Positions 16,812 through 24,464 of a stretch of 25,680 nucleotides of DNA are shown piece after piece. Origin of the DNA: Chondrus crispus (Eukaryota > Rhodophyta > Florideophyceae > Gigartinales > Gigartinaceae); assembly GCF_000350225.1 (NCBI RefSeq), contig NW_005178498.1, positions 16,790 to 42,469 of the forward strand, given 5' to 3'. How positions within the stretch are numbered: the stretch's first letter is position 1; each line of letters opens with the position of its first letter. Made by a program: the position numbers and the translations under genes. The notes beneath the pieces are model-generated. The model was given only the letters and a program-made list of their open reading frames with translations. It was not told where the DNA came from and searched no databases.

Positions 16812-18167
16812 ATGAGCGGCAGTAACGTGAGTCGCGTGGCCCTCTTCGTGCCTACTGTGTTTTTGACAGCACCGCGAGACGGAATATGCAGAAGAGCTGC
16901 CTTCAGATGTTCTAGCAAGCCAGAAGAAAAAGCCCAAGCGAAACCGAGTACATCACGCAAGAAGAAGAGATGGACACGGTCAAAGGCCCCCCCCGATTCT
17001 CGCCCAATTTCCGAAATTTCAATTGGTGAACAGCTCTTTGGCATTGTTCGCGACGTTGGGCCCGCAGAGAGCAGTTGGCTCGACGTTGGAGTACGTACAA
17101 TCACTGGGAAGGCGGTTCGTGCAAGACTACGTTTGCGGAGTCCCAACGAAGACAGCGCAGAGAGGAAAGTTGGAGCTGTCGTTCCTGTCTACGTGCATAG
17201 GGTCAATCATCCAGCCGCACGGATAGAAGTACGGAAAGGAACACCCCCGACTGTACGTCGTGAGCTGGAAAAGGATGTCGTACGATTGATAGATGATTTG
17301 AAGGTTGGAGAGGAGCTAGCTGGAGAAGTCGTTGCCGTCGGTTCCTATGGTGCCGTGTTGGACGTGGCTGTTTTTCGGAGGGCAAGACGCGGTCGCGTCG
17401 TTCCCCGGACGGGCTTCCTACCGCGGAAATTCTTCAAGAGAGAATGGGCTAGCGAAGCAGACGCTCTTCAAAGAGATGACGTTGAGCGAGTAATTAGGGT
17501 TGGGGACCACGTGGACGTTCGTGTTCGTGCGGTGACCCCCATGAACGGGTTTTTTGAGCTGAGTGCTGCGCCTGTGGACGTGGCTGCGCTTGAAACGGAG
17601 AGAGCTGAGAAGCGGCGGAACGCACGACGAAGATTAAGGCGTCCTCCAGCAGAGAGTGTCGTAGTAGGGGAACGGAGGGTGGGTAGAGTGAGAGAAACCG
17701 TCAAGTTCGGCTTGTTCGTTGACTTTGGGGTGAAAACAGACGGCCTAATTCACTATTCGGAAATGGGAGACTTGCACAGGTCCGATTGGAAAGAAGTGAT
17801 TAATATTGGCGATCAAGTAACCACCGAGGTGCTTAGCGTTGCTGAGAATCGGATTGGTTTAAGATTACTCTATCTGGGAGATGAGGAAATCGCAGAGAAA
17901 ATAGCGGCAGAGTCTCACGCGGCCTCTGCACTTGCAAGGAGTAGTGACGTAGAGAGAGCGACACAACTCAAGACTTCGAGTGGTTCGAGTTCGACTGGAT
18001 CTGTACATGTGCAAGTCAATTCTGCGGAAAGTGATTCTTCTGCAGACATCCTAAACGATAATAATAAATCCCCTGACGACGTAGCAAATGTGGAGGAAGA
18101 GGATGACGAGGATGAGGGTGTAGAAAAGTTCTCGGATGAGTACTTTGAAGATAAATATGGATTTTGA
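16812..18167 (+). CDS. S1 RNA-binding domain protein, probably plastid-targeted (ribosomal protein S1-like)
   Basis: A protein of 451 residues. Residues 1 to about 60 are hydrophobic and then Arg/Lys/Ser-rich, consistent with a transit peptide. Three S1 (OB-fold) repeats follow: ~70-142 (IGEQLFGIVRDV, diverged), ~165-252 (VGEELAGEVVAVGSYGAVLDV, with a long insert) and ~285-353 (VGERRVGRVRETVKFGLFVDFG, then DGLIHYSEM), the last the most typical. Residues ~380-451 are Ser/Asp/Glu-rich, ending in an acidic tail. S1 repeats hold single-stranded RNA; three in a row suggest the plastid small-subunit protein S1 or the S1-bearing part of an EF-Ts-related protein, but no EF-Ts domain follows. The ATG at 16812 is the first in frame after an upstream stop. 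A general plastid RNA-binding protein is the alternative. Confidence 0.82.
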   Translation: MSGSNVSRVALFVPTVFLTAPRDGICRRAAFRCSSKPEEKAQAKPSTSRKKKRWTRSKAPPDSRPISEISIGEQLFGIVRDVGPAESSWLDVGVRTITGKAVRARLRLRSPNEDSAERKVGAVVPVYVHRVNHPAARIEVRKGTPPTVRRELEKDVVRLIDDLKVGEELAGEVVAVGSYGAVLDVAVFRRARRGRVVPRTGFLPRKFFKREWASEADALQRDDVERVIRVGDHVDVRVRAVTPMNGFFELSAAPVDVAALETERAEKRRNARRRLRRPPAESVVVGERRVGRVRETVKFGLFVDFGVKTDGLIHYSEMGDLHRSDWKEVINIGDQVTTEVLSVAENRIGLRLLYLGDEEIAEKIAAESHAASALARSSDVERATQLKTSSGSSSTGSVHVQVNSAESDSSADILNDNNKSPDDVANVEEEDDEDEGVEKFSDEYFEDKYGF

Positions 18168-18401
18168 ATGTAATCAGCTCACCTCGGCATTCTCATTCCA
18201 CCTTTAGCCTCCTGAAAGTGCACGGAGCACTAGAGTGACGCTTCCACTTGGCCTGAGTCTGTCAAAGCTCGCGGTAAAGAAAGAAAATTATAATTCCATG
18301 GATATTGGTTGTCTTAGACCTCTTGCATAGATATGTGCACAAGATTAAGAAAACGTTTCTCGCCGTTTGCCGCCAGAATTCAAGGTAGCGAGTAATCAAT
18401 G
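18168..18401. other. Convergent 3' junction S1 protein / GT31
   Basis: 234 bp between facing stop codons. AT-rich DNA near 18275-18300 could carry polyadenylation signals. No repeat or gene is seen. Confidence 0.5.
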
Positions 18402-19970
18402 TCAACGAATAGAGACACTCGAAAGATCACAGGCCATCTTTTTGCCATTCATTTTACAGACATCGATAAGCTCTTGGACCCTCTTATTCGATGCAGAAAA
18501 CGGCGATACGTCTCCATTCAAGGGGTACTCAAACACCATGTGGTCCAGGTATCGGATAGCTGAAGGCTCAAGACTGTGAATTGTGATGATGTCCCCGTCA
18601 AGCTTTTTGGACATAGCCTCTTTGCTCATTCCAAATTGCTCATAGTAGTGAAGTGGAGCGTATGGGATGAAGCTCCCACATGCGAGCAAGGACGTCCCGC
18701 GAAGCTGATTTCTAGTGCGAGCCTGTCGTAAACATCTCCCAACCATTACATCTTCATATCGGCCGCCATACCTGTCATTGACAGGACGCAGCCCTGGGGC
18801 ATTCGCAAGGTAGTCGTAGAAGTACGCGCAACCGTCTCTGATCTGAGATAGTAGATTTTGAAGCGCTTCAAGGCTTAATCCGTAAGCCCCACCTCCTGCG
18901 TAACACCAAGTCGCAAACCCGAGCGCCTCCAGATCGCCATGACCGCAAAAGGGATGACCGAAGTATAGTGATTGTTCGACGCCACTCATCCAATGCTCCA
19001 TCTTGTTCAGAAACCTTACGAGGTTATGACCAACGAGGAAAGCGTCATCATCTACTTTCAAGAAGTATTTCTTCCCTTCTGTCGCAAATCTCCTATAAAC
19101 TTCACGCCAAACCATGAATGCTTTAACATCCAATCCGTCTAGACCGGGCGGACCCTCGTAAGCGTAAACATGAGTATTTTGTCGATTCATGACAGAGTGC
19201 GGAAGGGGCGGGTCCTCCCCGTCCCGACCAAAGAATAGTGTCGCTTCCGGGTGAAGGCGAGATATCCACGTCTCAGCACATGCATCTAAATATGTTTCGC
19301 GGCCAGCTGAAACCATCAAAACGATTACGATGTTGCTCCAAGTGACGGACGAGCCTTCTTTCGGAACGAAGGCGGGTTGAAGCGAGAAGTTGCCATCAGG
19401 GCAGCGATGTGACGTGTCTGAGCATCTAAAGGAAAACAGCGACCCAGTGTCATTGATATCATTCATGTAGTTGCATGAGACGTCCAGAGACGGTGAAAAC
19501 TTGTTCACGACCTTGTAGTGGGTCTTGGCGTATAGCTCACGTAGTAGTCTCTTCTTATATTTGGTGAGAGCAGGGGGGTTTGGATTTCGCCGAAGGCTTC
19601 CATAGATGTAGTCCCATGCAAGCCTATGTTGCCGGACATCTGAAGCATTCAAGAGTCGGAGAGGATCTCCAAAGTATGCGCCTGATTCGTTTTGCTTTTG
19701 ACGGACGTACGCTGCATCCTGCACAGCTATAAGGTCCATGTCAGCATTATCGTCAAATTTTGTTTGGAACACCCAGTCGTGCATGTCTTGTGAGAGGGTA
19801 AAAGCACACAGGGTTACGACAACAAGAACTGAAAATATCGCATGTCGAGGGTCGATGTAGCGCAATAGTTTCTCTTTGATGATTCTCTTCAGTCGGGTCC
19901 GAGACGGGACGCACCAGCGAGCATCATTCCATGAAAAGGACGAATGCGACCTTGGAAGCATCAGAGACAT
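18402..19970 (-). CDS. GT31-family glycosyltransferase, core-1 galactosyltransferase-like
   Basis: A type II Golgi membrane protein of 522 residues: a basic cytoplasmic tail (1-42), one transmembrane helix (about 43-60, AIFSVLVVVTLCAFTLS), a stem, then a GT31 catalytic domain from about 210. Motifs in order are IVIVLMVSAGR, KAFMVWREVY, KYFLKVDDDAFLVGHN (the DxD metal/nucleotide-sugar site, 307-309), YAGGGAYGLSLEAL (357-370), RYEDVMVGRCL (the ED motif with candidate catalytic Asp407) and a late ITIHSLEPSAIRYLDHMV. The arrangement is closest to C1GALT1-type beta-1,3-galactosyltransferases, but the donor and acceptor in a red alga are unknown; cell-surface polysaccharide or glycoprotein assembly is plausible. 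Four Asn-X-Ser/Thr sequons lie on the lumenal side. The ATG at 19970 places the helix as expected. Confidence 0.9.
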   Translation of the reverse strand: MSLMLPRSHSSFSWNDARWCVPSRTRLKRIIKEKLLRYIDPRHAIFSVLVVVTLCAFTLSQDMHDWVFQTKFDDNADMDLIAVQDAAYVRQKQNESGAYFGDPLRLLNASDVRQHRLAWDYIYGSLRRNPNPPALTKYKKRLLRELYAKTHYKVVNKFSPSLDVSCNYMNDINDTGSLFSFRCSDTSHRCPDGNFSLQPAFVPKEGSSVTWSNIVIVLMVSAGRETYLDACAETWISRLHPEATLFFGRDGEDPPLPHSVMNRQNTHVYAYEGPPGLDGLDVKAFMVWREVYRRFATEGKKYFLKVDDDAFLVGHNLVRFLNKMEHWMSGVEQSLYFGHPFCGHGDLEALGFATWCYAGGGAYGLSLEALQNLLSQIRDGCAYFYDYLANAPGLRPVNDRYGGRYEDVMVGRCLRQARTRNQLRGTSLLACGSFIPYAPLHYYEQFGMSKEAMSKKLDGDIITIHSLEPSAIRYLDHMVFEYPLNGDVSPFSASNKRVQELIDVCKMNGKKMACDLSSVSIR

Positions 19971-20356
19971 TGATGAAAAGCAGATCCTGTAGATCTGCTA
20001 AGGCAGAACAATATCGCTTTGTGTAACTTGGTAGCCTGCTTTTCAACCACGACCCCCGGGAATCCATCGAAAATACATCGCATGTTTACATTGAGAAAGC
20101 ACTATTATTACGCCCTTGCATGTTCTCGTCAAGCTGATTGAAAACACGCAGTACCAATCGGTCCAAGAGAACGGGATTATTTTTGGCTTAGAAGCTAACA
20201 CATCACAGAACCGCAAGAGTAAACAGCTTTTCTTTATCGGGCCAAAAAATAGTTTTCAAACTTGAAGATACCCCGAAGAATACCATCGTTAGTGTATTGT
20301 ACATCATGAGAAAAGCACTGCAGTGAAGTTCGTGGAATCCTAATTTGCATCACTCG

Positions 20357-20403
20357 CAAAGTGCACTCAAAGTGCACTTCAGTCTGGTCTTCAAATTTGA
20401 AGA
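20357..20403. repeat. Doubled 11-mer next to a 16-bp palindrome
   Basis: CAAAGTGCACT occurs twice in tandem (20357-20367 and 20368-20378), each copy holding the palindrome AGTGCACT. Ten bases on is the perfect palindrome TCTTCAAATTTGAAGA (20388-20403); a weaker relative, TTCAAACTTGAA, lies near 20255. The set sits about 390-430 nt upstream of the GT31 start codon and looks like a regulator-binding cluster, though that is inference. Confidence 0.6.
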
Positions 20404-20643
20404 AGAAAAAGAACAGGGTTCAACCCAGGATATTCCAATCGCACACCAAGATTGGAGGCCAAAAATGTCCAGCGATGGAGGGGTGTCGCATATTCTTGTT
20501 TCTGTGTTTTGGAGTTGCTGTGTGAAGTGCGGAGACAACTGAATTCAGACCAAACATGGTCATTTCACGATGGGGAACACTTCGAGACACCGAGTCCAAA
20601 ACTCCGGGCGCGCGCTCTATATGCATAGGTTCATCACGTTTGT

Positions 20644-20677
20644 TTTAGAGTTCTGTCAAGATCTTCAGAACTCTAAA
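20644..20677 (-). repeat. Perfect 12-bp-stem hairpin in the dehydrogenase 3' flank
   Basis: TTTAGAGTTCTG (20644-20655) and its exact reverse complement CAGAACTCTAAA (20666-20677) are separated by 10 nt. It lies 33-66 nt beyond the dehydrogenase stop codon, so it would be in the 3' UTR, where it could mark RNA processing or stability. CG-alternating tracts flank it on both sides. Confidence 0.65.
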
Positions 20678-20709
20678 CGCGCGCGCTTGCCGACACCTGA
20701 GGCCACAGT

Positions 20710-21900
20710 CTAATTCTCTTTCTTGCCTCTCTCTGCAATCGCCCCGGGTGGAGCCATTGACTCTACGAACGGCATTATGAACTTCGCTAAAGACCCAGAG
20801 TCAATATATCTGGACAACATATTCGTGGCGATTGCGTACACGCCCATGTCTCGGACTACAACTCTTCCTGCGCTCGCGAAAATTACATTGGCCACGTCCT
20901 CGGGTGTCCAGCCAAACTTTGAAAGAAATGTAACTACATCAAGTTTCGGGGTTTTTGCGTACAGGTTGCTGTGAGTGTAAGATGGGTGAAACACAGTGAT
21001 ATCAATTCCCTGAGAGTTTGCTTCAAGTGCTAGTGATACCGCAAACTGCGATATCATTGCTTTCGTTGCGCCGTACATCGATGCGAAAGGAGCGGGCTGT
21101 CAAACAATAAAAAGAATTATTCAAGGGTAAGCGGACATGCATACGTTATCGCGTGATGGCATATCCAAGAAATCAAAACGAAGATAGAGGGATATCAGCG
21201 AATCTTACCATGAAGAAAGCGGCAGAGGATGTGAAAGTGATGCAGCCTTTGATATTTTGGTTGACCATTCGGTTGTAGAAATAATGGGTGAGACGCATGG
21301 CGGCGAGGGCGTTGCATTCGATGTTTGCGATGTGTTGTTCCATTGGCCGCTGGTCGAAAAAGCCCATGAGTAGGAACCCGGCGTTATTAATGAGGATTGA
21401 TACTCGCACGTCTTCCGTTGCGGTGGCGATCTTCGCCATGTATGCATCTGGTTCCGAACCTAGATCGACGGGAACAGCGCGCAGCTCAACTGACGGAAAT
21501 TCTTTTTGCAGTTCGGTGTGGGTAATTCGCAGCAAGTCATCGTCAAGCGCGACAATGCAAACATTGACTCCCTTTTAGATATAGTAAGGGGTGGTATGAA
21601 GAATAGGATTACATATGGCTTAGCAACATGATTAGAGAAAGAAGTGTGCATAGATTACGATTGCGGCCCCAACCTGCACATTGTAGCACATACCTGTGAA
21701 GCGAGTTTTCGAGTGACAGCCTTTCCAATTCCGCTTGAGCCACCAGTGACCACGGCCCAAGCACCATATTTCTTTCGAAAATCCTGCGGTTTGGCGATCA
21801 ACGTCAAGTAGATAATCGGGGTCAAGTACAATGCTACGGAAAGCAGGCAAGCTATGCCACAACCACAACAAAAGTAGCCGCAAAGGGCAGCTAGATCCAT
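20710..21900 (-). CDS. ER-membrane short-chain dehydrogenase/reductase, three exons
   Basis: Joining 21694-21900, 21209-21571 and 20710-21096 (transcription runs right to left) gives a protein of 318 residues. It has an N-terminal membrane helix (about 5-35), TGGSSGIG for NADP(H) binding (52-59), NNAG (131-134), and the catalytic S185, Y198 and K202, with YGATK coming from exon 3. It ends in KKEN, a KKxx ER-retrieval signal. Length, GAWAVVTG and topology resemble 3-ketoacyl-CoA reductase/17beta-HSD12 enzymes of fatty-acid elongation, but a 3-ketosphinganine or steroid/retinol reductase cannot be excluded. Splice sites are CAG|GTATGT with AAAAG|GGA, and ATG|GTAAGA with GACAG|CCC, both phase 0. 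Removing them restores the SDR motifs in one frame. The only spliced gene recognised here; divergent from FolC. Confidence 0.85.
21097..21208 (-). other. Intron 2 of the dehydrogenase gene (112 nt)
   Basis: It starts GTAAGA after ATG and ends in a T-rich tract, TTTTTATTGTTTGACAG. Removing it joins TSSAAFFM to PAPFASMYGATK, bringing the catalytic Ser and Tyr to the usual 13-residue spacing. Confidence 0.88.
21572..21693 (-). other. Intron 1 of the dehydrogenase gene (122 nt)
   Basis: It starts GTATGT after CAG and ends CTATATCTAAAAG before GGAGTC, with a possible branch site TTACTAT near the 3' end. Removing it joins KLASQ to GVNVCIVAL, the expected step from helix A to strand B of the Rossmann fold. 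Confidence 0.85.
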
Positions 21901-22883
21901 GAGTGTCAGATGGCAGCCCGCTTCCGCTCACAACCCAAAGTGCAGTCAGATGGACAGAGGCGTAATGATTTATTTCAAAGGCAATGCGTGTTGAATGCCT
22001 CACGTTTTTGCATGGTGATCACATTCGTCCTGCATCTCAGGGCTTTTTGGATCAAGAGGCAGTACGGCAAATAGTGCAATAGTGCCGTAATCAATTGTGC
22101 CACCGTGCATGTAGTGCCGACTCAAGGCGTACGCACAGATTGTACACGTACTGTAACACGTGTCGAATGTTGTGGGCGCGCACACACACACGCACGACCT
22201 CTGATCACTGTCTCCCTTGGCGGGAATGAAAAACTGCAACGCCGACTGGGGCTGACCAAGCTGGTCATCCTTAACTAATCGCACGCCCTTCTGCGGCCTC
22301 TTTCTCGACCTCTCCATCCTCTTTCCCTACTTCTCCCCGCGACTTCTTCCAGGATGGGACCTGGCAGGCAATCATTCAGTAGCGCCACCTCTCTTTAGTG
22401 CTGGATGTCGAGCATGCACGCGAACGGGCACTACTCGATGGGGTCCACTGTGCTGTGTTAGTGTGGCTATCGTAAGCAAGATCTCAGATCAAAGGTATAT
22501 CTGCGGAAATAGGCTTGATTTATTTTTGAAGCGAATAATTTGGAAAATATTAAGGGGGTCGAAATAGGCCATTCATAAACCTCAACAAGAGCACCCTCTT
22601 CGTATTGTACGGTAGAGACCATTGTGCGTGCTGGGGAAGACGACAACCGGAGACTTGTAAGCAACTGCGGGGCTGGTGCTGCTCTCTTCGAAGAAACATC
22701 TCTTCGAGAGTGACATATCAAGTGCCGCCCGAATAGCGAGGTCCCGGCATGTCTTCTGGAAGATTGTAAGGACGCAGAGACACTTGCATGTAGTCAGGCA
22801 GTTTATCGACAACCAGCTCTTCCACAGGCGCACTTCGTGCTTGTATTTTACTTGTTGCAACGCTTGTTTCCTCGCCCCCTCTT
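21901..22883. promoter_or_regulatory. Divergent region SDR / FolC with TAGTGC motifs
   Basis: 983 bp holding both promoters. TAGTGC motifs cluster at 22072, 22080, 22112 and 22396, with an inverted one at 22428-22433, echoing the 14.0-14.2 kb cluster. Also present are TACTGTA (22149-22155), a short CA run (about 22183-22194) and a pyrimidine-rich tract (about 22300-22350). A 105-codon minus frame (22000-22317) is not recognisable. A decayed mobile element is possible. Confidence 0.4.
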
Positions 22884-24314
22884 ATGTACCGCAACATGAA
22901 AAGGGGGCTTCACACTTCGTTTTTGCCACATGACTCTTCCATGCCGCTGTACAGCCCCAAACTGACGTCTGCGCTCGAGCGTTTAGCAGCTCTCATAAAT
23001 TGGGAGCGCAGACTCCGAGATGGGCGTGGAGGAATGCGAGCGAATCGCATCTCGTCGGAGCCAGCAGCCGAGCTCCTCTCACGTCTTTCATCGCCACAGA
23101 AGGCTTTTTCTGCCGTCCACGTAACGGGTTCGAAAGGAAAGGGCTCCGTTGCAACCATGGTAACTGCCGCATTGCTCCACGCACCGCTCTTCGTTTCCAC
23201 TGTCGGTACGTATGGATCACCGCATGTCGAAAGGTTCAACGAGCGCATCCGGATCAACGGCCGTTCCATCCCGGACGACGATCTCGCGAACGCCTTGGGA
23301 CAGGTTTTGGACGTGAGAGAGCAGGAGCCAGAGGTCCGAGCGGCAACCGTGTTCGACGTCGTGTGTGCATCCGCTATGCTTGAGTTTAAACGTATACAAG
23401 CTAGATGGGCCGTCATCGAAGTCGGCTTGGGCGGGAGGCTGGATTCGACAAACGTGCTCGATGCCCCCGTGGCTGTCATTACAAACGTCCATCTAGAACA
23501 CAAGGAGATCATTGGGCCGACTCGTAAGGACATTGCGTATGAGAAAGCCGGCATCATTGCGCCGGGAGCGCACGTTGTCTGCGGGATGAGCCGCGGCCAT
23601 GAACTGGCAAATATATTCGTGCAGGAGGCAGCGTCAAAATCACCACCTGCTACGATACAGTTTTGCGCGCCTGAGGCGGGTCACTCATTGTTCGAGCACA
23701 ATTTGATGCTGTCCAGAGCAGCCGTGCAAGCAGTCGCGAGGAGGGAAGGGGTTGCAGGCATGGCAGATAACGACCTTTTGCCCAAGTCTCTGGCGGAGGA
23801 GGCCATGAGCAATCTTCCCGCGCGACAAGAGATGTTTACAGTTGCGAGTGGTGCAGGTGAGACAGACACACCGGTTCGTGTTTTGCTTGATGGCGCACAT
23901 GTTCCGGAAAGCGTCGAAATGGTGTTGCGAGAATCGTCGTCGGGAAGGCCACGGGTGATATTGTATGGATCAGGGGTAGACAAGGATGTTGAAGCAATAG
24001 GCCAGCTCCTGCATGATGCGCGCCCATTACACGTCGTAGCTACAGCAGCAGGCGTCAGCGAAACGTACATGCCTGCAGACGATCTCGCAGAGCGTATCCG
24101 CAAAACTGGAAACACGCCTGTGACGGCTGTTGGTGATGCAGACGAGGCGCTTCAAGCAGCTATTGATCTCGCTAATTCCTTGGGTGCGGACCTGGCTATC
24201 CTAGGATCTCTACATATTGCAGGGCGTGTTCGGCCATCACTACGAGCTCGTCAAGACCATTTCCGTTCTAATCAGCAAAAACCGCGTTTCAGTCCTGATG
24301 CACGCCAACAGTAA
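22884..24314 (+). CDS. folC: Folylpolyglutamate synthase / dihydrofolate synthase
   Basis: A protein of 476 residues of the Mur-ligase-like FolC family, which adds glutamate to folates (or to dihydropteroate) using ATP. Motifs: the P-loop VTGSKGKGS (80-88), GTYGSPHVERFNERI (108-122), EVGLGGRLDSTNVLD (179-193), a variant of the usual TNI-DH-LG block reading ITNVHLEHKEIIGPT (199-213), the linker LLDGAHVPESVE (334-345, where the family usually has DGAHNP) and a C-terminal GSLHIAGRVR (441-450). The length fits bacterial-type FolC and plant DHFS. The first 20 residues are basic and hydrophobic (MYRNMKRGLH), so mitochondrial targeting is plausible; later Met residues at 5 and 20 are alternative starts. 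The sequence does not say which of the two activities dominates. It converges on the sigma-factor gene. Confidence 0.9.
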   Translation: MYRNMKRGLHTSFLPHDSSMPLYSPKLTSALERLAALINWERRLRDGRGGMRANRISSEPAAELLSRLSSPQKAFSAVHVTGSKGKGSVATMVTAALLHAPLFVSTVGTYGSPHVERFNERIRINGRSIPDDDLANALGQVLDVREQEPEVRAATVFDVVCASAMLEFKRIQARWAVIEVGLGGRLDSTNVLDAPVAVITNVHLEHKEIIGPTRKDIAYEKAGIIAPGAHVVCGMSRGHELANIFVQEAASKSPPATIQFCAPEAGHSLFEHNLMLSRAAVQAVARREGVAGMADNDLLPKSLAEEAMSNLPARQEMFTVASGAGETDTPVRVLLDGAHVPESVEMVLRESSSGRPRVILYGSGVDKDVEAIGQLLHDARPLHVVATAAGVSETYMPADDLAERIRKTGNTPVTAVGDADEALQAAIDLANSLGADLAILGSLHIAGRVRPSLRARQDHFRSNQQKPRFSPDARQQ

Positions 24315-24464
24315 GTATTAATGAGTCAAAAACTGACTTGCGCAACTGCTGCTAACCCCACATATTATAAATTCGGCGACGATAAGTTGAATAACATAGA
24401 AACTACTGTTACAAAAATGCCCTCTCTTCAGGCTCTCTTCGTGTACCCAAGAAAGGATAGCGCT
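24315..24464. other. Convergent 3' junction FolC / sigma factor
   Basis: 150 bp between facing stop codons, the tightest junction in the window. No gene or repeat is seen. Confidence 0.5.

Larger units (their letters stand above)
19971..20709. other. Intergenic region upstream of GT31, downstream of the dehydrogenase
   Basis: 739 bp. An 8-bp-arm hairpin (19979-19999, AGCAGATC/GATCTGCT) lies just before the GT31 start. A doubled 11-mer, a 16-bp palindrome and a 12-bp-stem hairpin are listed separately. The short frames at 20345-20626 show no family likeness. No gene is seen. Confidence 0.5.

Noticed and set aside
16493..17146. 217-codon minus-strand open frame
   Set aside because: It is antisense to the start of the S1-domain gene, which has clear domains; no known motif is present.
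17980..18000. GGTTCGAGTTCGACTGG resembling a tRNA B-box
   Set aside because: It lies inside the S1 coding region, with no matching A-box or acceptor stem. No convincing tRNA was found anywhere in the window.
22000..22317. 105-codon minus frame (MERSRKRPQKG start) near TAGTGC motifs
   Set aside because: A basic N-terminus beside possible transposon ends was tempting as a transposase remnant, but no DDE or helix-turn-helix motif is visible and half of it is encoded by low-complexity CA and motif DNA.
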